Shown here: one piece after another, positions 5,575 through 5,904 of the stretch
Numbering within the stretch: position 1 is the first letter of the stretch
Layout of the letters: each line of letters starts with the position of its first letter
Origin: Planctomycetaceae bacterium
Lineage (GTDB): Bacteria; Planctomycetota; Planctomycetia; Isosphaerales; Isosphaeraceae
Direction of reading: 5' to 3'
Assembly: GCA_019232645.1 (NCBI GenBank)
Contig: JAFANO010000368.1
Location: 1 to 5,904, forward strand
DNA: 5,904 bases
Notes under the pieces: generated by a model
Databases searched by the model: none
Told to the model about the DNA's origin: nothing
What the model saw: only the letters and a program-made list of their open reading frames with translations
Translations under genes and position numbers: made by a program

Positions 5575-5904
5575 CGGTCTATCCCAGCCTCTCGGGAAAC
5601 CGCGACCTGGATCCGGCACGCAGCGTTGGGATGTGTACTGGAAGTGATATTGGCACAAATCTCGAAGCAAAGCCAGTGCCACGCATCGGGTCCGACCTGC
5701 ACGCGCCAGAAGCCCATCGATCTCGAGACGTTCGGGAAATCAGGCCGGCAGCCGTGACCCACATGCCTTCCCAGCCCTGAGAAACCTCCCGAGAGAGGTT
5801 CCCGGTCCTGGGAATGGCCGGACGGAGGTCTCCATACATCGTTGATCGTCGAGAGCGGCGTCGCCGGCCGATGGCAATGCTCCCGGCTGCCTCCTCAGGA
5901 AAAG
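5575..5904. promoter_or_regulatory. Upstream region of the operon, probable promoter/leader
   Basis: These 330 bp to the right of the Rieske gene contain no gene I can support on either strand. This is where the operon promoter would be expected. The segment 5641-5675 is richer in A and T than the rest and, read on the minus strand, includes AATATC-like and TACACA-like hexamers that could be -10 elements. No -35/-10 pair is close enough to consensus to name. A nested inverted repeat lies at 5768-5814. Confidence 0.4.
5768..5814. repeat. Nested inverted repeat upstream of the Rieske gene
   Basis: Outer arms TTCCCAG (5768-5774) and CTGGGAA (5808-5814) are perfect 7-bp complements. Between them, AACCTC (5783-5788) and GAGGTT (5795-5800) form a perfect 6-bp stem with a 6-nt loop. 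A competing arrangement is TTCCC-N6-GGGAA at 5799-5814. It could be an operator, a leader RNA structure, or the terminator of a gene outside the window; there is no T-run to favour a terminator. Confidence 0.5.

Noticed and set aside
5641..5675. Sigma70-type promoter for the operon
   Set aside because: The candidate hexamers match consensus poorly, and no pair with 16-18 bp spacing is convincing.
5575..5682. Earlier in-frame start for the Rieske protein at 5682
   Set aside because: The extra 36 residues show no signal, repeat or family feature, and the repeat-like sequence begins exactly at the ATG at 5574.
3271..5757. Second long plus-strand open frame opposite the cytochrome b and Rieske genes
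   Set aside because: It has the same low-complexity Arg/Gly-rich character and crosses three genes and their spacers without regard to boundaries; it is a shadow of the minus-strand coding phase.
5871..5904. ATG on the plus strand near the right edge as the start of a divergent gene
   Set aside because: Only about 11 codons are visible and there is no supporting ribosome site or recognisable sequence.

Overview
The window looks like part of a chromosome from a high-GC planctomycete, most likely a relative of the Isosphaeraceae. This is inferred from the very GC-rich third codon positions, the weak Shine-Dalgarno sequences, and a respiratory gene set in which a split, b6-type cytochrome b sits beside a multiheme cytochrome c with a long coiled coil. 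I could not run a database search, so the taxonomy is a judgement.

All four supported genes lie on the minus strand and read from right to left as one apparent operon for a quinol:cytochrome c oxidoreductase (a bc/b6f-type 'Rieske/cytochrome b' complex). In transcription order they are: (1) a Rieske [2Fe-2S] protein at 5574-4354 with an unusually long Pro/Ala/Lys-rich cytoplasmic tail; (2) the cytochrome b N-terminal (b6-like) subunit at 4179-3406, with four heme-ligand histidines and the Cys equivalent to the heme c_i/c_n cysteine of b6f; (3) a 529-residue membrane protein at 3284-1695 whose second half is the cytochrome b C-terminal (subunit IV-like) domain and whose first half is an extra block of about seven membrane helices that I do not recognise; (4) a membrane-anchored cytochrome c at 1481 to beyond the left edge, with a coiled coil of roughly 180 residues and four CxxCH heme motifs.

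The genes are separated by gene-free gaps of 174, 121 and 213 bp. These hold GC-rich inverted repeats but no gene I can support. The 330 bp to the right of the Rieske gene is the probable promoter/leader region and contains a nested inverted repeat at 5768-5814.

Working model: quinol (probably menaquinol) is oxidised at the Qo site formed by subunits 2 and 3. One electron goes through the Rieske cluster to the tetraheme cytochrome c, and the other crosses the membrane through hemes bL/bH, and possibly heme c_i, to the Qi site. The least ordinary parts are the N-terminal membrane extension of subunit 3, its APWY sequence in place of the usual PEWY, the repeat-bearing tail of the Rieske protein, and the coiled-coil spacer of the tetraheme cytochrome.
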